A DNA stretch of 64,000 bases from Bdellovibrionales bacterium GWA1_52_35 (GTDB lineage Bacteria > Bdellovibrionota > UBA1018). The position numbers and the translations under genes were made by a program. The stretch's first letter is position 1; each line of letters starts with the position of its first letter. The notes beneath the pieces are model-generated. The model was not told the DNA's origin, searched no databases, and was given only the letters and a program-made list of their open reading frames with translations. Below are positions 34,369-44,239 of this stretch, one piece after another. The stretch is taken from positions 1-64,000 of the forward strand of contig MEPO01000021.1 of NCBI GenBank assembly GCA_001769805.1, given 5' to 3'.

Positions 34369-35037
34369 TCAGATATCGAATTTCAGTGCAGCCCTGAAGG
34401 CCAGACCCTGGGTTTGGATCACTTCCGACCTGCCGATGACCCGACTGAGTGAAAGGTCCAGACCGGACTGTCTTCCAAAGAAAACACCGGTGGAAATTTC
34501 CGCAGGAAAGGCCATCGCGCTCGTGCTTTCAGAAACTGACGAACGTGATGCCAGAGCAAGCATCGGGAGTACTCCGAGACCGAAATGGGCTCGCCCATAC
34601 GACCAAGCCATGTTTGCTGGTGCCAGCTCAACACCGAGGATTCCGGTCATGAGCGCGATGCTCTGCTCAGCGTTGTTCGATTGGGCCCTCTTCAAAGAAA
34701 GAAAGCCCATTCCAACAACACCCGTAAGGTCTGCTTTTTTATAAGCTCCAAGCGAGAAGCAGTTCTGCACAAAGCTCATCGGAAGTCCATCGCGTGCAAG
34801 TGTCACCGCTTCTTCCCGGTAAGTTGGCAGCAGGATCGCTTCCGGTTTCCACGACGAAACACCAATCGACAACTGCGACCGAGCTGTTCCTATACCACCC
34901 AGGGCATCAGCCCTGGAGATGCGGGTCTGCGGGACTTCGGCATTCACCGTGGTGACCTCCGCCGGCACAATTGCGTGTGCCGGAGTTGAGGAAAGCACCA
35001 GGAGTCCGAACAACCATGCTCTTTTCAGGCACATCAT
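34369..35037 (-). CDS. Secreted, probably outer-membrane, protein of unknown function
   Basis: This 222-residue protein has a signal peptide (about residues 1-23, ending AHA). The mature part alternates short polar and hydrophobic strands, and its final residues (ALKFDI) resemble a barrel end. It starts 4 bp after the lipoprotein gene at 35042 and probably shares its transcript. I do not recognise the family. Confidence 0.65.
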   Translation of the reverse strand: MMCLKRAWLFGLLVLSSTPAHAIVPAEVTTVNAEVPQTRISRADALGGIGTARSQLSIGVSSWKPEAILLPTYREEAVTLARDGLPMSFVQNCFSLGAYKKADLTGVVGMGFLSLKRAQSNNAEQSIALMTGILGVELAPANMAWSYGRAHFGLGVLPMLALASRSSVSESTSAMAFPAEISTGVFFGRQSGLDLSLSRVIGRSEVIQTQGLAFRAALKFDI

Positions 35038-35041
35038 AGAA

Positions 35042-36739
35042 TTACCGCGCTCCCGCTGGGCTCTCTGCTTTTGGCTTTAGGATCAGACGAAGCGTTTCAC
35101 TCTGGGCAGAGGCAAGCAGGCAATCCCAGCCCTGAATTCCACTTGCGACCTCTTTGGTGCGGCACTGCAATGCGTTGGCACGCGCCCCGAAGCCACTCGC
35201 TCCAGTAATGGTTCCACTGGTTGTATCCACCCTGGATCCGGGAAATTCGTATTTGATATTTCCGAGTTCCATGTCGATTTCTGCAGCACGGATCGGATAA
35301 ACGCCGTCTAGGAACGCCTCTTCAGCACTACTGGATGTGATCTCGTATTTGAATTTCACCGAAGTCGGCGTCTTTGAGCCAGCAAGGGTTACCTCGCCGA
35401 CGAACTCTTTTGCGCCGGCTGAAAACTCCGGTTTGCCCAGGGGTGGCTCCACCACCGGGAAGGCTGCGTCCATTTCCAGTTCAAAATGACCCAAAGTTTC
35501 CGTGATCCGGCTCCCGTTCGAACCCACAGCAGTCATGACTCCGGTCATTTTTTTGTCAGAAAGTCTTGTGTCCATCGTTATTTCCAGGCGATCACCGGTG
35601 GAAAGCTTGACGGTCTTATACATGAAAAGAAGTCCATCGCTGGGACTGTAGATCACGTCAGAAAAATTCCAGACCTTTTCCTTTCGGTCTTTCAAGGTGA
35701 CTTGGACCTGAAGGTTTTCCAAATTTTTATGCTGCAGGACCACCTCCATTGCAGCGACAGTTTCTCCGTCTCGCTTCACCAGTGAACCACGGAAAACCTC
35801 CTGATCAGCAGCAGAAGCCGGTACAAATTTGACCAGACTGTAATTCAGGACTCCGTTTACGAGCAGAGTACAGGTCCATTCCTGAGTTCCGGTTTTCCGG
35901 CAAGCCAGATTCGCTGCTGCATTCGCAGCATAAGTTCCCTGGGCCGAAAACGTTCCAGAGCGAAGATCCATGACGACACTAGGAAAATAGCCTCTGCCAG
36001 CGCTGCCCTGATCAATCGAGATATCAACAACGCGCTTCGGGTAGAACCGGTAAACGAGTTCTTCCTCCACACTCGGTGGAAGGTTGAGGATGCTCATTTT
36101 GACGATATTCGCATTACCTGAACTGATCGAACCCAGGTATTCTTCGATCCCCGCGGGAACACCCGGACTCGCTTCTCCCGGCTTGCCACCGATCAATGAA
36201 TCACTTGCTGGAAGGGGGCCGTTCTTCTCGAGTTCAAAGCTCGCGCCCATTTCGATGTAACCTGCGACACTGAGGCTACCCTTCAGCACGCTTCCAGTGA
36301 TATTCGCATCGATATCGAAATCGACTTTTTCTTTGTTCTTCATGGTCACTGAGGATGAGGCTGTCACCTTGCCATTGCTCGGACTTTTTGGGTTCGGCCC
36401 GAAGTACCCACCATTAAAATGAAGCGGCTGGGTCGCAGTCCCGTAGAAAACCGTGACTCGCCCCTGAAGTGTCGTCTTCTGTTCAGAACCGAGCTGATCC
36501 TGGGAATTTCCAACTGTTGTTTCGGGGAGGAGTTCGATCTCGACTGGCGAAATAACCGCTCCATCTATCTTGGAAACTAAGTTTCCACGGTAAATTCCGG
36601 ATATAGCCCGGATCTCTGCGGCTTTGCGTTCTGCTTCTTCGGCACGCCACTGATCGCTCGTTTTGTCTGCACAGGCAGCAAGACCAAGACAGGCAATAAT
36701 GGACAAATGGAACAACGACTTAGCGTAACCAAAACTCAT
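35042..36739 (-). CDS. Large lipoprotein of unknown function
   Basis: This 565-residue protein starts with a type II signal peptide ending GLAAC (lipidated Cys at about residue 23). A short charged helix and a long beta-rich mature part follow. Two regions look related: each contains a VDISIDQGS- or IDMELGN-like strand, then a pair of Cys flanking a Trp near the end (CRKTGTQEWTC and CRTKEVASGIQGWDC). This suggests an internal duplication. GGGAGG lies 5 nt before the ATG, the strongest ribosome site nearby. It has its own promoter. No function is recognised. Confidence 0.72.
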   Translation of the reverse strand: MSFGYAKSLFHLSIIACLGLAACADKTSDQWRAEEAERKAAEIRAISGIYRGNLVSKIDGAVISPVEIELLPETTVGNSQDQLGSEQKTTLQGRVTVFYGTATQPLHFNGGYFGPNPKSPSNGKVTASSSVTMKNKEKVDFDIDANITGSVLKGSLSVAGYIEMGASFELEKNGPLPASDSLIGGKPGEASPGVPAGIEEYLGSISSGNANIVKMSILNLPPSVEEELVYRFYPKRVVDISIDQGSAGRGYFPSVVMDLRSGTFSAQGTYAANAAANLACRKTGTQEWTCTLLVNGVLNYSLVKFVPASAADQEVFRGSLVKRDGETVAAMEVVLQHKNLENLQVQVTLKDRKEKVWNFSDVIYSPSDGLLFMYKTVKLSTGDRLEITMDTRLSDKKMTGVMTAVGSNGSRITETLGHFELEMDAAFPVVEPPLGKPEFSAGAKEFVGEVTLAGSKTPTSVKFKYEITSSSAEEAFLDGVYPIRAAEIDMELGNIKYEFPGSRVDTTSGTITGASGFGARANALQCRTKEVASGIQGWDCLLASAQSETLRLILKPKAESPAGAR

Positions 36740-36762
36740 AAAAGCCTCCCGTACAGTATGAC

Positions 36763-36792
36763 TTCATAATCAAATCCGCGCAGTTATGTCAA
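36763..36792 (-). promoter_or_regulatory. Promoter of the lipoprotein gene
   Basis: On the minus strand a consensus -35, TTGACA (36787-36792), and TATGAA (36763-36768) are 18 bp apart. It overlaps the end of the TolC-like gene, so the lipoprotein and the gene after it can be expressed independently of the efflux operon. Confidence 0.45.
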
Positions 36793-38132
36793 CTACTCTG
36801 CTTTCCCTTTTCTAACCAAGCAATTACCTCATCCAACGGCAGCCCAGTTGCGGCGAAATACCTGGCAACAGCTACAATGAAGTTATACCTCGCGTGATCA
36901 AAAGAGGCCTGGGCATCCAGGTGATTTTGTTGGGCCTGCAGAAGCTTCAGATAATCTGCAGTCTGCAAACGATAATTTTTTTCAGCTTCCCGCAAAGATT
37001 CAATTGAATACTCGGTAGCCTTCTTCGTGGCCATGACCAGCTCGCGACGCAGCGTTAGTTCCTTTTCCGCACGAATCTGATTCAAGGCACTGGCATCTAC
37101 CGTGCGGTATTCCGAAATAGAAAGCTGGGCTTCCTGCGAAGCAAGTTGCTCCCGCTCCCAGAAAGAGGAAAGACCACTGAACAGGGGCACCGAAAGCTGC
37201 AAACCGACTGACCAGGCGCTGGAATAACCATTCAGCAGGTCCTGCTTCGCGAAAGCGGAACGAGCCCAACTGCCGGTGGCGCTCAGCTGTGGGTAGTGCT
37301 TGGCGAGACTGATTTTGCGGATATCCGGAAACTGGAGCTGCTGAAGATGAATCCGCTCGATCTCAGGAAGCGTGACAGCTTGAGGAGCCCTTTTCTGGAA
37401 CTGATCCAAGGGCAAGTCCAACCCACCAGTCAGAGAAACACTGCCCCCTCCTTGAACACCGGTCAGATTGGCAAATGTTGCAACGGAGGTCTCAAGATTC
37501 TTCTGCGCCTCAGCGATTTTCGGATCAAGTAGGGCCATTTGGGTTTTGATCTGCAAGACATCAAGCAATTGTCCGCGTCCGATCCGGTAGCGATCCTGGG
37601 CGGTCACAAGGACCTTTTTCTCAATCTCATAGTTTTTCCGGAGATTGAACAGGGTTCGCTCATTCAAGATCACCGTATAAAAAGCCTGAACAACGGTCAA
37701 AGTCAGTTCACGCTCGGCAATCTGAAGATCATAGTTTCGGATGCCCTGCTCTTTCCTTACCTGGGAAAGCGCAGCGAAGCTTGCTCCACCATCAAAAAGT
37801 GGCTGAGCCAGATCCACGCCCAACCGATAGACGTTATAAGGTTCTCCGCCGAAAGCCGCAGCACCGTTGGCTGCATCTTTCCGGTGGCTGGCATTCCCGC
37901 TTGCACTGATGCTGGGAAACAAGTGAGAGATCGCCTGGGATTTGACTGCCCTCAACTCAACAAGGCGTTCCCGTGTGCTTCGCAGATCCGGATTGTAGGC
38001 AAAAGCCGCATCTCGTGCCAACTTGATCGTCATAACAGCAGTGGGAACGGCGGCTGAGACATAAGCACTGACGAACAAGAATCCGGCTGCTCCGAAATAA
38101 AAATGTTTTCTACTCACAGCTTGTCTTTTCAT
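36789..38132 (-). CDS. TolC-family outer-membrane efflux channel
   Basis: This 447-residue protein has a signal-anchor-like N-terminus followed by two repeated outer-membrane efflux domains rich in long heptad helices. Typical OEP signatures are seen, such as AFAYNPDLRSTRERLVE, VVQAFYTVILNE, and the second-repeat GVQLSVPLFSG. Its ATG overlaps the RND permease stop by 4 nt (ATGA), so it is the outlet of that pump. Length is normal for TolC-like proteins. The export substrate is unknown. Confidence 0.85.
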   Translation of the reverse strand: MKRQAVSRKHFYFGAAGFLFVSAYVSAAVPTAVMTIKLARDAAFAYNPDLRSTRERLVELRAVKSQAISHLFPSISASGNASHRKDAANGAAAFGGEPYNVYRLGVDLAQPLFDGGASFAALSQVRKEQGIRNYDLQIAERELTLTVVQAFYTVILNERTLFNLRKNYEIEKKVLVTAQDRYRIGRGQLLDVLQIKTQMALLDPKIAEAQKNLETSVATFANLTGVQGGGSVSLTGGLDLPLDQFQKRAPQAVTLPEIERIHLQQLQFPDIRKISLAKHYPQLSATGSWARSAFAKQDLLNGYSSAWSVGLQLSVPLFSGLSSFWEREQLASQEAQLSISEYRTVDASALNQIRAEKELTLRRELVMATKKATEYSIESLREAEKNYRLQTADYLKLLQAQQNHLDAQASFDHARYNFIVAVARYFAATGLPLDEVIAWLEKGKQSS

Positions 38133-41100
38133 ACGTGCTCCACTGCAACCGGAGATTCCTCTTCTTCGGGGTTCACACCGCGTGAACGCCGGTCAAATTT
38201 TGCAAAAAGACTGTAAACACAGGGAATCACAAAAAGCGTCAGAAATGTTGATACCAAAACACCCCCGATTACCGCAACAGACATCGGAATACGGGTTTCG
38301 GCCCCCGGCCCGATAGCCATCGCTGGGGGAATTGCCGCTGCAATTGTGGCAAATGAGGTCATCATGATTGGCCGAAGTCGGATGGGGCAGGCCACCAGCA
38401 ACGCCTCACGAACATCCCGAATACCCCCATCTCTCTTCTGATTGGTGAACTCCACAAGAAGGATCGAGTTCTTTTTCACAATTCCCATCAGGAGGATCAA
38501 GCCGATGAAGCTATAGATATTCAGCGACTGCCCGGTCAGCAACAGGGCGACGAAAGCGCCAGAAATACTGAAAGGCAAAGCCATCAGCACCGTAAAAGGA
38601 TCGATGAAGCTGTTGAACTGTGAAGCCAAAACCATGTAGGCGACCAGAATACCAAGAACCAGCGCGGTTGTCAGATCAGTAAAGGATTGCTTCATTGTTT
38701 CTGCGCTGCCGCTCATGACGACCCGGTAGCCCTCCGGAAGAATCTTTTTACCAATCGTTTGCACTGCTTCGAGAGCCTTGGCCTGCGACTGCCCATTCTT
38801 GACGTTGGCGAAGACCGTGATAGCCCTTTCGCGGTCATAGCGGATGATCTGCTGAAGGCTTGCACGTTCTTCTATCTTCACCACTTCCGAAAGCTGTACC
38901 AGCTCGTTGCGATTGTTCCGGACGTAGAGACTCTTGATCGCTTCGGCGCGATCACGCTCCTCGGGCAGCAGGCGCACCCGGATATCGTAACGATGACCGC
39001 CGGACTGATATTTACCGCGAACTGTGCCTCCCACCAGCGCATTGACCGTCTCTGAAATGGCCCGGATACTCACGCCTCGCAGGGCTGCATTCATGCGATT
39101 GGGTGTAATGCGAAATTCCGGCTTACCAAGCTTGTAATCCGAGTCGAGATCCGTAAGCATCCCGGTCTTCTCAAGTTCTGCTATGATATTTTTTGAACTT
39201 TCAGCCAGCTTGTCCCAATCCGGCCCCCGAATCGTGAACTCAACGGGGAAGCCGCGGGAGGAGGAAAATCCGGCTTTCGAAAGATCCTGCATGAAGATCT
39301 TCACATCTTTCACCCCGGCGAGGTCTTTGCGCGCGATCTCCATAAATTGCTGCTGTGTGACCTTTCTTTTGTTTTTCGGAATCAGGGTCACAAAGGCCAT
39401 GCCGGAACTCACATCACCGGCTCCGCCCATTCCTCCGATTGCGCCAAAATATTTTTCCACTTCGGGGCGGGTTGCAAGATAAGCCTCGATTTCCTTGAAC
39501 TTCGAATCGGTATAAGCCAAGGAGGAGTCCACCGGGGCCTGAAACCGAATCATGAAAAGACTCTGGTCCTGTGCCGGAACGAATTCCTTATTCAGTTTGG
39601 TCACAGTCCAAAACGACACCGCGAAAAAAACCAGCGAGGCTAAAATCACTTTCCAGCGGTGATCAAGGGCTACTGCCAGCAGAGACTTGTAAAGAGCCGT
39701 GACTGTTTTGAGTACACGGCTCGTCTTTTTGCCGATCCAGGTCGTGTGCTCACCACTATCCACAAACTGAGAACAGCGCATCGGAGTGAGAGTCAGCGCC
39801 TCAAGCAACGAGAGCATGACCGTCACGGTCATGGTAACGCCGAACTGAAAAAAGAACTTTCCAATAACCCCTCGCATAAAGGCGACGGGAAGAAAAATGG
39901 CAACAATGGCGATAGTGGCGGCGACTGCCGCAAACGTGATTTCCCTGGAGCCGGTCAGCGCCGCTTTAAAACGCGATTGCCCGAGCTCCCGGTGGCGAAC
40001 AATATTCTCAAGAACCATGATTGCGTCGTCAACGACAACGCCGATCGCAAGGCTCAGGCCCAATAGAGTAAACGTGTTCAGCGTAAAGCCGGCAAAATAA
40101 AGAAAGATGAATGCACCGATGATGGACGTCGGAATCGCAAGAAGAACGTTGAACGTTGACGACCAGGAACCGAGAAAGAGCCAGCAAACAAAGCCAGTCA
40201 GGATGGCTGACAGGATCAGGGTAAAATTCAATTCACCGACGGCTTCCTCAATAAACTTCGTCGTATCGAAATTAACGTTGAGGGTCATGCCTTCAGGTAA
40301 ATTCTTCTGGACCTCTCCCAATCTGATTTTTACAGCTTTGGCAACTTCAACGGCGTTGGATCCCCGCTGCTTCCGGATTCCCAGACCCACAGCCGGTGTT
40401 CCCTTGAAACGCGACAGCCGCCTGACCTCAGCGGTTCCTTCCTCCACTCTGGCGATTTGCTTGAGGTAAATCGGGCGATAATTCGGCGCACCACCCCGTT
40501 GATTGATTACGATATCCGAAAATTCCTGAATGGAGCGCGCCTCGCCCATGGTGCGAACATCCACTTCGCGCCGTCCGGTCTCGATTTGTCCGGCCGGGAG
40601 CTCGGAATGTTCGTTTTGTATGGTCGTCAGCACATCGCCTACCGCAAGATCAAATTTGTTCAGGTCTTTGTTCGAAATCCAAATTCTGAGGTTTGGCTCT
40701 ACATAACCACCCAGGAATACCTCTCCGGCCCCCGGCACTGTTGTAAACTTATCTTTGATCTGGTCACGGGTGTACTTCATCAGCTCTACCGTGGAGTGAC
40801 GGGTGCTGCTCAGACTCATCCAAAGGATCGGTTGGTCTTCGGGATTGCTCTTTGTGATGATCGGGGTGTCGATTTCCTTCGGCAACATTCGTTGCGCCTG
40901 GGCAATTTTCGTTTGAACTTCCTGCAGGGCCGAGTCGATGTTGCGACCGAGTTCAAACTCAACCGTGAGAGAAGCGCTTCCGTACCGCGAATAAGACGAG
41001 ATGGATTTGACTCCCTGAACGCTTGTTACCGCGTCTTCAAGTATGTCAACAACACTCGACTCCACCACCTCGGGCGCGGCGCCCTCGTAGCCAACAGAAA

Positions 41101-41239
41101 CTGACACCACGGCGAAGTCGACATCCGGCATCATGCTGATTCCCATTCTCGTGAAGGAAATCCAGCCAAAGATAATTAGACCCGCCATCAACATCCAGGC
41201 GAAGACAGGTCTACGGATCGAAAGTTCGGATAAAGTCAT
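38129..41239 (-). CDS. RND-family efflux permease (AcrB-type, HAE1)
   Basis: From ATG 41239 (AGGA a few nt upstream) this is a 1036-residue inner-membrane proton-driven pump. RPVFAWMLMAG marks the first membrane helix. The TM4 proton-relay AIGVVVDDAIMVLE with paired Asp, the SQFNSFIDPFTVLMALP segment, and the large periplasmic loops after TM1 and TM7 are in their usual places. It would export hydrophobic compounds. No membrane fusion protein gene lies on either side, although one is needed to join the pump to TolC. Confidence 0.88.
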   Translation of the reverse strand: MTLSELSIRRPVFAWMLMAGLIIFGWISFTRMGISMMPDVDFAVVSVSVGYEGAAPEVVESSVVDILEDAVTSVQGVKSISSYSRYGSASLTVEFELGRNIDSALQEVQTKIAQAQRMLPKEIDTPIITKSNPEDQPILWMSLSSTRHSTVELMKYTRDQIKDKFTTVPGAGEVFLGGYVEPNLRIWISNKDLNKFDLAVGDVLTTIQNEHSELPAGQIETGRREVDVRTMGEARSIQEFSDIVINQRGGAPNYRPIYLKQIARVEEGTAEVRRLSRFKGTPAVGLGIRKQRGSNAVEVAKAVKIRLGEVQKNLPEGMTLNVNFDTTKFIEEAVGELNFTLILSAILTGFVCWLFLGSWSSTFNVLLAIPTSIIGAFIFLYFAGFTLNTFTLLGLSLAIGVVVDDAIMVLENIVRHRELGQSRFKAALTGSREITFAAVAATIAIVAIFLPVAFMRGVIGKFFFQFGVTMTVTVMLSLLEALTLTPMRCSQFVDSGEHTTWIGKKTSRVLKTVTALYKSLLAVALDHRWKVILASLVFFAVSFWTVTKLNKEFVPAQDQSLFMIRFQAPVDSSLAYTDSKFKEIEAYLATRPEVEKYFGAIGGMGGAGDVSSGMAFVTLIPKNKRKVTQQQFMEIARKDLAGVKDVKIFMQDLSKAGFSSSRGFPVEFTIRGPDWDKLAESSKNIIAELEKTGMLTDLDSDYKLGKPEFRITPNRMNAALRGVSIRAISETVNALVGGTVRGKYQSGGHRYDIRVRLLPEERDRAEAIKSLYVRNNRNELVQLSEVVKIEERASLQQIIRYDRERAITVFANVKNGQSQAKALEAVQTIGKKILPEGYRVVMSGSAETMKQSFTDLTTALVLGILVAYMVLASQFNSFIDPFTVLMALPFSISGAFVALLLTGQSLNIYSFIGLILLMGIVKKNSILLVEFTNQKRDGGIRDVREALLVACPIRLRPIMMTSFATIAAAIPPAMAIGPGAETRIPMSVAVIGGVLVSTFLTLFVIPCVYSLFAKFDRRSRGVNPEEEESPVAVEHV

Positions 41240-41344
41240 AGAATCCTCAGTATCGCGGAACACTCCCGCAATGGCTTAGGGCCGTAAAACGCTTCGGTTT
41301 GGGTTTTCCGTATCCCGACAGCGCTTCTGGGAAATATCGGCGTC

Positions 41345-42769
41345 TTACAAAGTTTTGGCGAATTCAAATCCGGCATTCACTGCCTTGATGTTGATTTCGA
41401 GAGCATCTTTCTTCTTAAGCGAAGTTTTCAATACTTCGTAAATACCCTCGCGGCTGAAGATATTCTCAAGTCCGAGAAACACACCCAAAGCCACGGAATT
41501 GGCCGCTGCCTTGAGCCCTACTTTCGCCGCAATATCAGTCAAAGGAACATAGACCGCCTTGACATCACTGCGACTCAATTTACGTTCAATCAGAGAGCTG
41601 TTCACGACAATCGTCCCACCCTGAACCACATCGTTCTCGAAAGCATCCAGAGACGGACCGTTCATGGCAATCAGAATGTTCGGATTTCTGACCAGAGGAT
41701 TGCCAATGCGCTTGGAGGAAACAATTACGGAACAATTTGCCGTTCCGCCGCGCATTTCAGGACCATAAGAGGGAATCCAGGAAACATTCAAACCCTCGTT
41801 CATGCCGGCGGTCGCCATCATCACGCCTGCAGTCAGCGCCCCCTGGCCGCCGAAGCCGGCAATCTTGATCCGCTTCTCTTCCACTGCCGCCGCCGAAGAA
41901 CTCGGAGTTTTTCCTTTTTTCAGACCCAGTGATTTGAATATTTCTTCGCTGTCCATGATCATCTCCGGCCGATGCAGGGGCTCGGCTTTGTCGGAAACGT
42001 CTTTGTAAACCCCTGGCTTGAAGTATGGCTCAAGTTCATTCTGAATCCATTTGATGGAATCAGAGGGTGTTTTCTTCCAGCCCGTCGGGCAGGCGGTCAG
42101 AATTTCAACGAAAGTGAAACCTTTTTTCTCAGACTGCAGTTTGATGGCTTTACGAATCGCTTTGCGCGTTTTCATAATGCCTTTGGTATCGGTACAGGAT
42201 GTGCGCTCGACATAAATCGGCGCTTCAAGTGTGGCTATGATCTCAGCCATGCGGATCGGATGCCCCTCGTTCATGGCCGAACGTCCGCGCGGCGTGGTCT
42301 GGGTCTTCTGGCCGAGCAAGGTCGTCGGAGCCATCTGGCCACCGGTCATGCCATAGATGGCGTTATTGATGAAAAATACGCTCAAATGCTCACCGCGATT
42401 CGCCGCATGAAGAATCTCTGCGGTGCCGATCGCAGCCAGGTCGCCGTCACCTTGATAGCTGATCACAATACTGTTGGGATTAGCACGTGAAACACCCGTA
42501 GCCACGGCCGGAGCGCGACCATGCGGCGCCTGAACGTTTCCGGTATTCATGTAATAGTAAGCGAAAACAGAACAACCGACCGGGGAAATGAAAACCGTTT
42601 TGTCACCCAAACCCATGTCTGAGAGCGCCTCGGCGATGAGTTTGTGCACGCGACCGTGGCCGCAGCCCGGGCAATAATGAGTAGTCTGTTTATCACTTCC
42701 CTCTTTGCGATCGAAGGTGGCACAGAGAGCTTCGGGTTTACCTTTAACGACTGTTTCCATTTTTTCCAT
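41345..42769 (-). CDS. 2-oxoacid:ferredoxin oxidoreductase, fused beta-gamma subunit
   Basis: This 474-residue protein joins two subunits. Residues about 25-260 are the TPP-binding beta part (YCPGCGHGRVH, then the TPP motif GDGDLAAIG with a downstream NNAIYGMTGGQ). Residues about 300-474 are the gamma part (IKIAGFGGQGALTAG and SYGPEMRGGTANC). A low-complexity Ser/Ala linker joins them. It catalyses CoA-dependent oxidative decarboxylation of a 2-oxoacid with reduction of ferredoxin. Branched-chain (VorB-type), 2-oxoglutarate and pyruvate specificity cannot be separated by eye. AGGGA lies 6-7 nt upstream of the ATG. Confidence 0.87.
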   Translation of the reverse strand: MEKMETVVKGKPEALCATFDRKEGSDKQTTHYCPGCGHGRVHKLIAEALSDMGLGDKTVFISPVGCSVFAYYYMNTGNVQAPHGRAPAVATGVSRANPNSIVISYQGDGDLAAIGTAEILHAANRGEHLSVFFINNAIYGMTGGQMAPTTLLGQKTQTTPRGRSAMNEGHPIRMAEIIATLEAPIYVERTSCTDTKGIMKTRKAIRKAIKLQSEKKGFTFVEILTACPTGWKKTPSDSIKWIQNELEPYFKPGVYKDVSDKAEPLHRPEMIMDSEEIFKSLGLKKGKTPSSSAAAVEEKRIKIAGFGGQGALTAGVMMATAGMNEGLNVSWIPSYGPEMRGGTANCSVIVSSKRIGNPLVRNPNILIAMNGPSLDAFENDVVQGGTIVVNSSLIERKLSRSDVKAVYVPLTDIAAKVGLKAAANSVALGVFLGLENIFSREGIYEVLKTSLKKKDALEINIKAVNAGFEFAKTL

Positions 42770-42777
42770 GATTTTCC

Positions 42778-43836
42778 CTACCTAACCATCTTTTTATAGG
42801 CGAGCTCGATCGCCTCCTTGAGTTCTTCAACTGCCGGGGTCCGGCCGCCGTAACAGCCATAAAACTCAACCGGTCTCCTGTGCTCAATTGCAAGCTTCAC
42901 GTCATCAATCATCTGACCGGCACACATTTCTGTGACAAAAAAAGTCTTGGCCGTTTTCGCAAGTTCCTGAAGCCGTTTTTTGGGAAAAGGAAAGAGGGTC
43001 TTCGGCCTCATCATTCCGACCTTAAGTCCTTTGGCGCGAAGCTCTTCAATCGCATTCTGTGAGATACGGCTCATGATACCGTAAGCCACAACGACCATCT
43101 CAGCTCCATCAATGAGAAAGTCTTCCCACATCTGCTCTTTGGCTTCGATCTCGGCATATTTTTTCTGCAGTCGGATATTCAACTTAGAAAGAGCATCCGT
43201 ACTCATATAAATTGAAGTGATCAGATTTTTACGAGTTTTCGCATCACCCTGAACCGACCATTCCTTGAAAGGCGCTTTTTTTACTTCTTCCGGAAATTCG
43301 ACGGGCTCCATCGTCTGACCGATATTGCCATCCGTCAGCACCACGACCGTCACACGGTACTGATCCGCGAGCTCAAAAGCCTGCATAGTCATATCGCACA
43401 TTTCCTGTGCGCAGTTCGGCGCAAGCACGACATTTTTGTAGTCGCCGTGACCGCCACCCTTGACCATCTGATTGTAGTCGCTCTGTTCCGGAAAAATATT
43501 TCCAAGCCCGGGTCCTGCTCGCATCACATCCACGATTACAGCGGGAAGCTCCGCACCTGCCAGATAACTGATCCCTTCCTGCTTCAAACTCAAACCCGGA
43601 CCGCTGGAAGCAGTCATGGTGCGGACACCCGCTGAAGCGGCGCCGTAAACCATGTTGATCGCGGCAATTTCACTTTCAGCCTGGATGAAGGTCCTGCCAG
43701 TCAGCGGCAGATAATGCGCAGCAGCCTGGGCGATCTCGCTCGCGGGTGTGATCGGATAGCCGAAGAAATGAGTGCAGCCGGAAAGAATGGCGCCCTTGAT
43801 AACGGCTTCATTGCCTTTGATGAGTTCTTTTTTCAT
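42778..43836 (-). CDS. 2-oxoacid:ferredoxin oxidoreductase, alpha subunit
   Basis: This 352-residue protein matches the alpha subunit of KorA/VorB-type enzymes. [20 protein letters not shown] is at the N-terminus, [12 protein letters not shown] follows, then [20 protein letters not shown] and [22 protein letters not shown]. It lies between the ferredoxin subunit (1-nt gap) and the fused beta-gamma subunit (8-nt gap), forming one tight operon. The enzyme is oxygen-sensitive in characterised relatives, so it implies anaerobic or microaerobic life. Confidence 0.88.
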   Translation of the reverse strand: MKKELIKGNEAVIKGAILSGCTHFFGYPITPASEIAQAAAHYLPLTGRTFIQAESEIAAINMVYGAASAGVRTMTASSGPGLSLKQEGISYLAGAELPAVIVDVMRAGPGLGNIFPEQSDYNQMVKGGGHGDYKNVVLAPNCAQEMCDMTMQAFELADQYRVTVVVLTDGNIGQTMEPVEFPEEVKKAPFKEWSVQGDAKTRKNLITSIYMSTDALSKLNIRLQKKYAEIEAKEQMWEDFLIDGAEMVVVAYGIMSRISQNAIEELRAKGLKVGMMRPKTLFPFPKKRLQELAKTAKTFFVTEMCAGQMIDDVKLAIEHRRPVEFYGCYGGRTPAVEELKEAIELAYKKMVR

Positions 43837-43837
43837 C

Positions 43838-44071
43838 TTACATCTTCACTTTCTTTTGCTTGATGATCGTGATCGCACCCGGCTCTGGACAAGCGTAATA
43901 GCAGGCATCGCAGCCCGTACACCCGGAGCCCGCGTATATCGCGTATTGATAACCGAGCTTATTGAAGGGAGCAGAAAGCGAAAGGACTGTCTGCGGACAG
44001 CTCTCGATGCAGAGTGCACAACCCTTGCATTCATTGAGCGAAATTTCCACAGCGGGAAGTTTGTTTTCCAT
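43838..44071 (-). CDS. 2-oxoacid:ferredoxin oxidoreductase, delta (ferredoxin) subunit
   Basis: This 77-residue 8Fe ferredoxin-like subunit has two 4Fe-4S motifs, [12 protein letters not shown] and [12 protein letters not shown], that carry electrons from the TPP site to free ferredoxin. ATG 44071 is preferred because AAAGGA lies 8 nt upstream; an in-frame codon at 44110 is less likely. It leads the three-gene operon and is divergent from glpK across a region holding a 16-bp palindrome. Confidence 0.88.
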   Translation of the reverse strand: MENKLPAVEISLNECKGCALCIESCPQTVLSLSAPFNKLGYQYAIYAGSGCTGCDACYYACPEPGAITIIKQKKVKM

Positions 44072-44153
44072 AATGGATTTCCTTTGTTGGATGTTCTTTG
44101 TGGGTAGCACTAATATGGTTGAATATCAATATCTGTGGCGCCCCCGAATCACC

Positions 44154-44169
44154 ATTCAAGTACTTGAAT
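44154..44169. promoter_or_regulatory. Perfect 16-bp palindrome between the kor-type operon and glpK
   Basis: ATTCAAGTACTTGAAT is perfectly self-complementary and lies in the 168 bp between two divergent start codons (44071 and 44240). A shorter element, TTGAATATCAA (44119-44129), lies nearby. Position and symmetry suggest a dimeric regulator binding site shared by the two operons. Confidence 0.45.
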
Positions 44170-44239
44170 AATCAGGTTTTTATGGTCAACCGGTGACTTG
44201 GCGTTGATCCACCACTCTCAAAAGGGTAATAATTTCCAA

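Noticed and set aside
44119-44129. TTGAATATCAA as a possible FNR box
   Set aside because: The FNR consensus is TTGAT-N4-ATCAA; the spacing and inner bases here do not fit.
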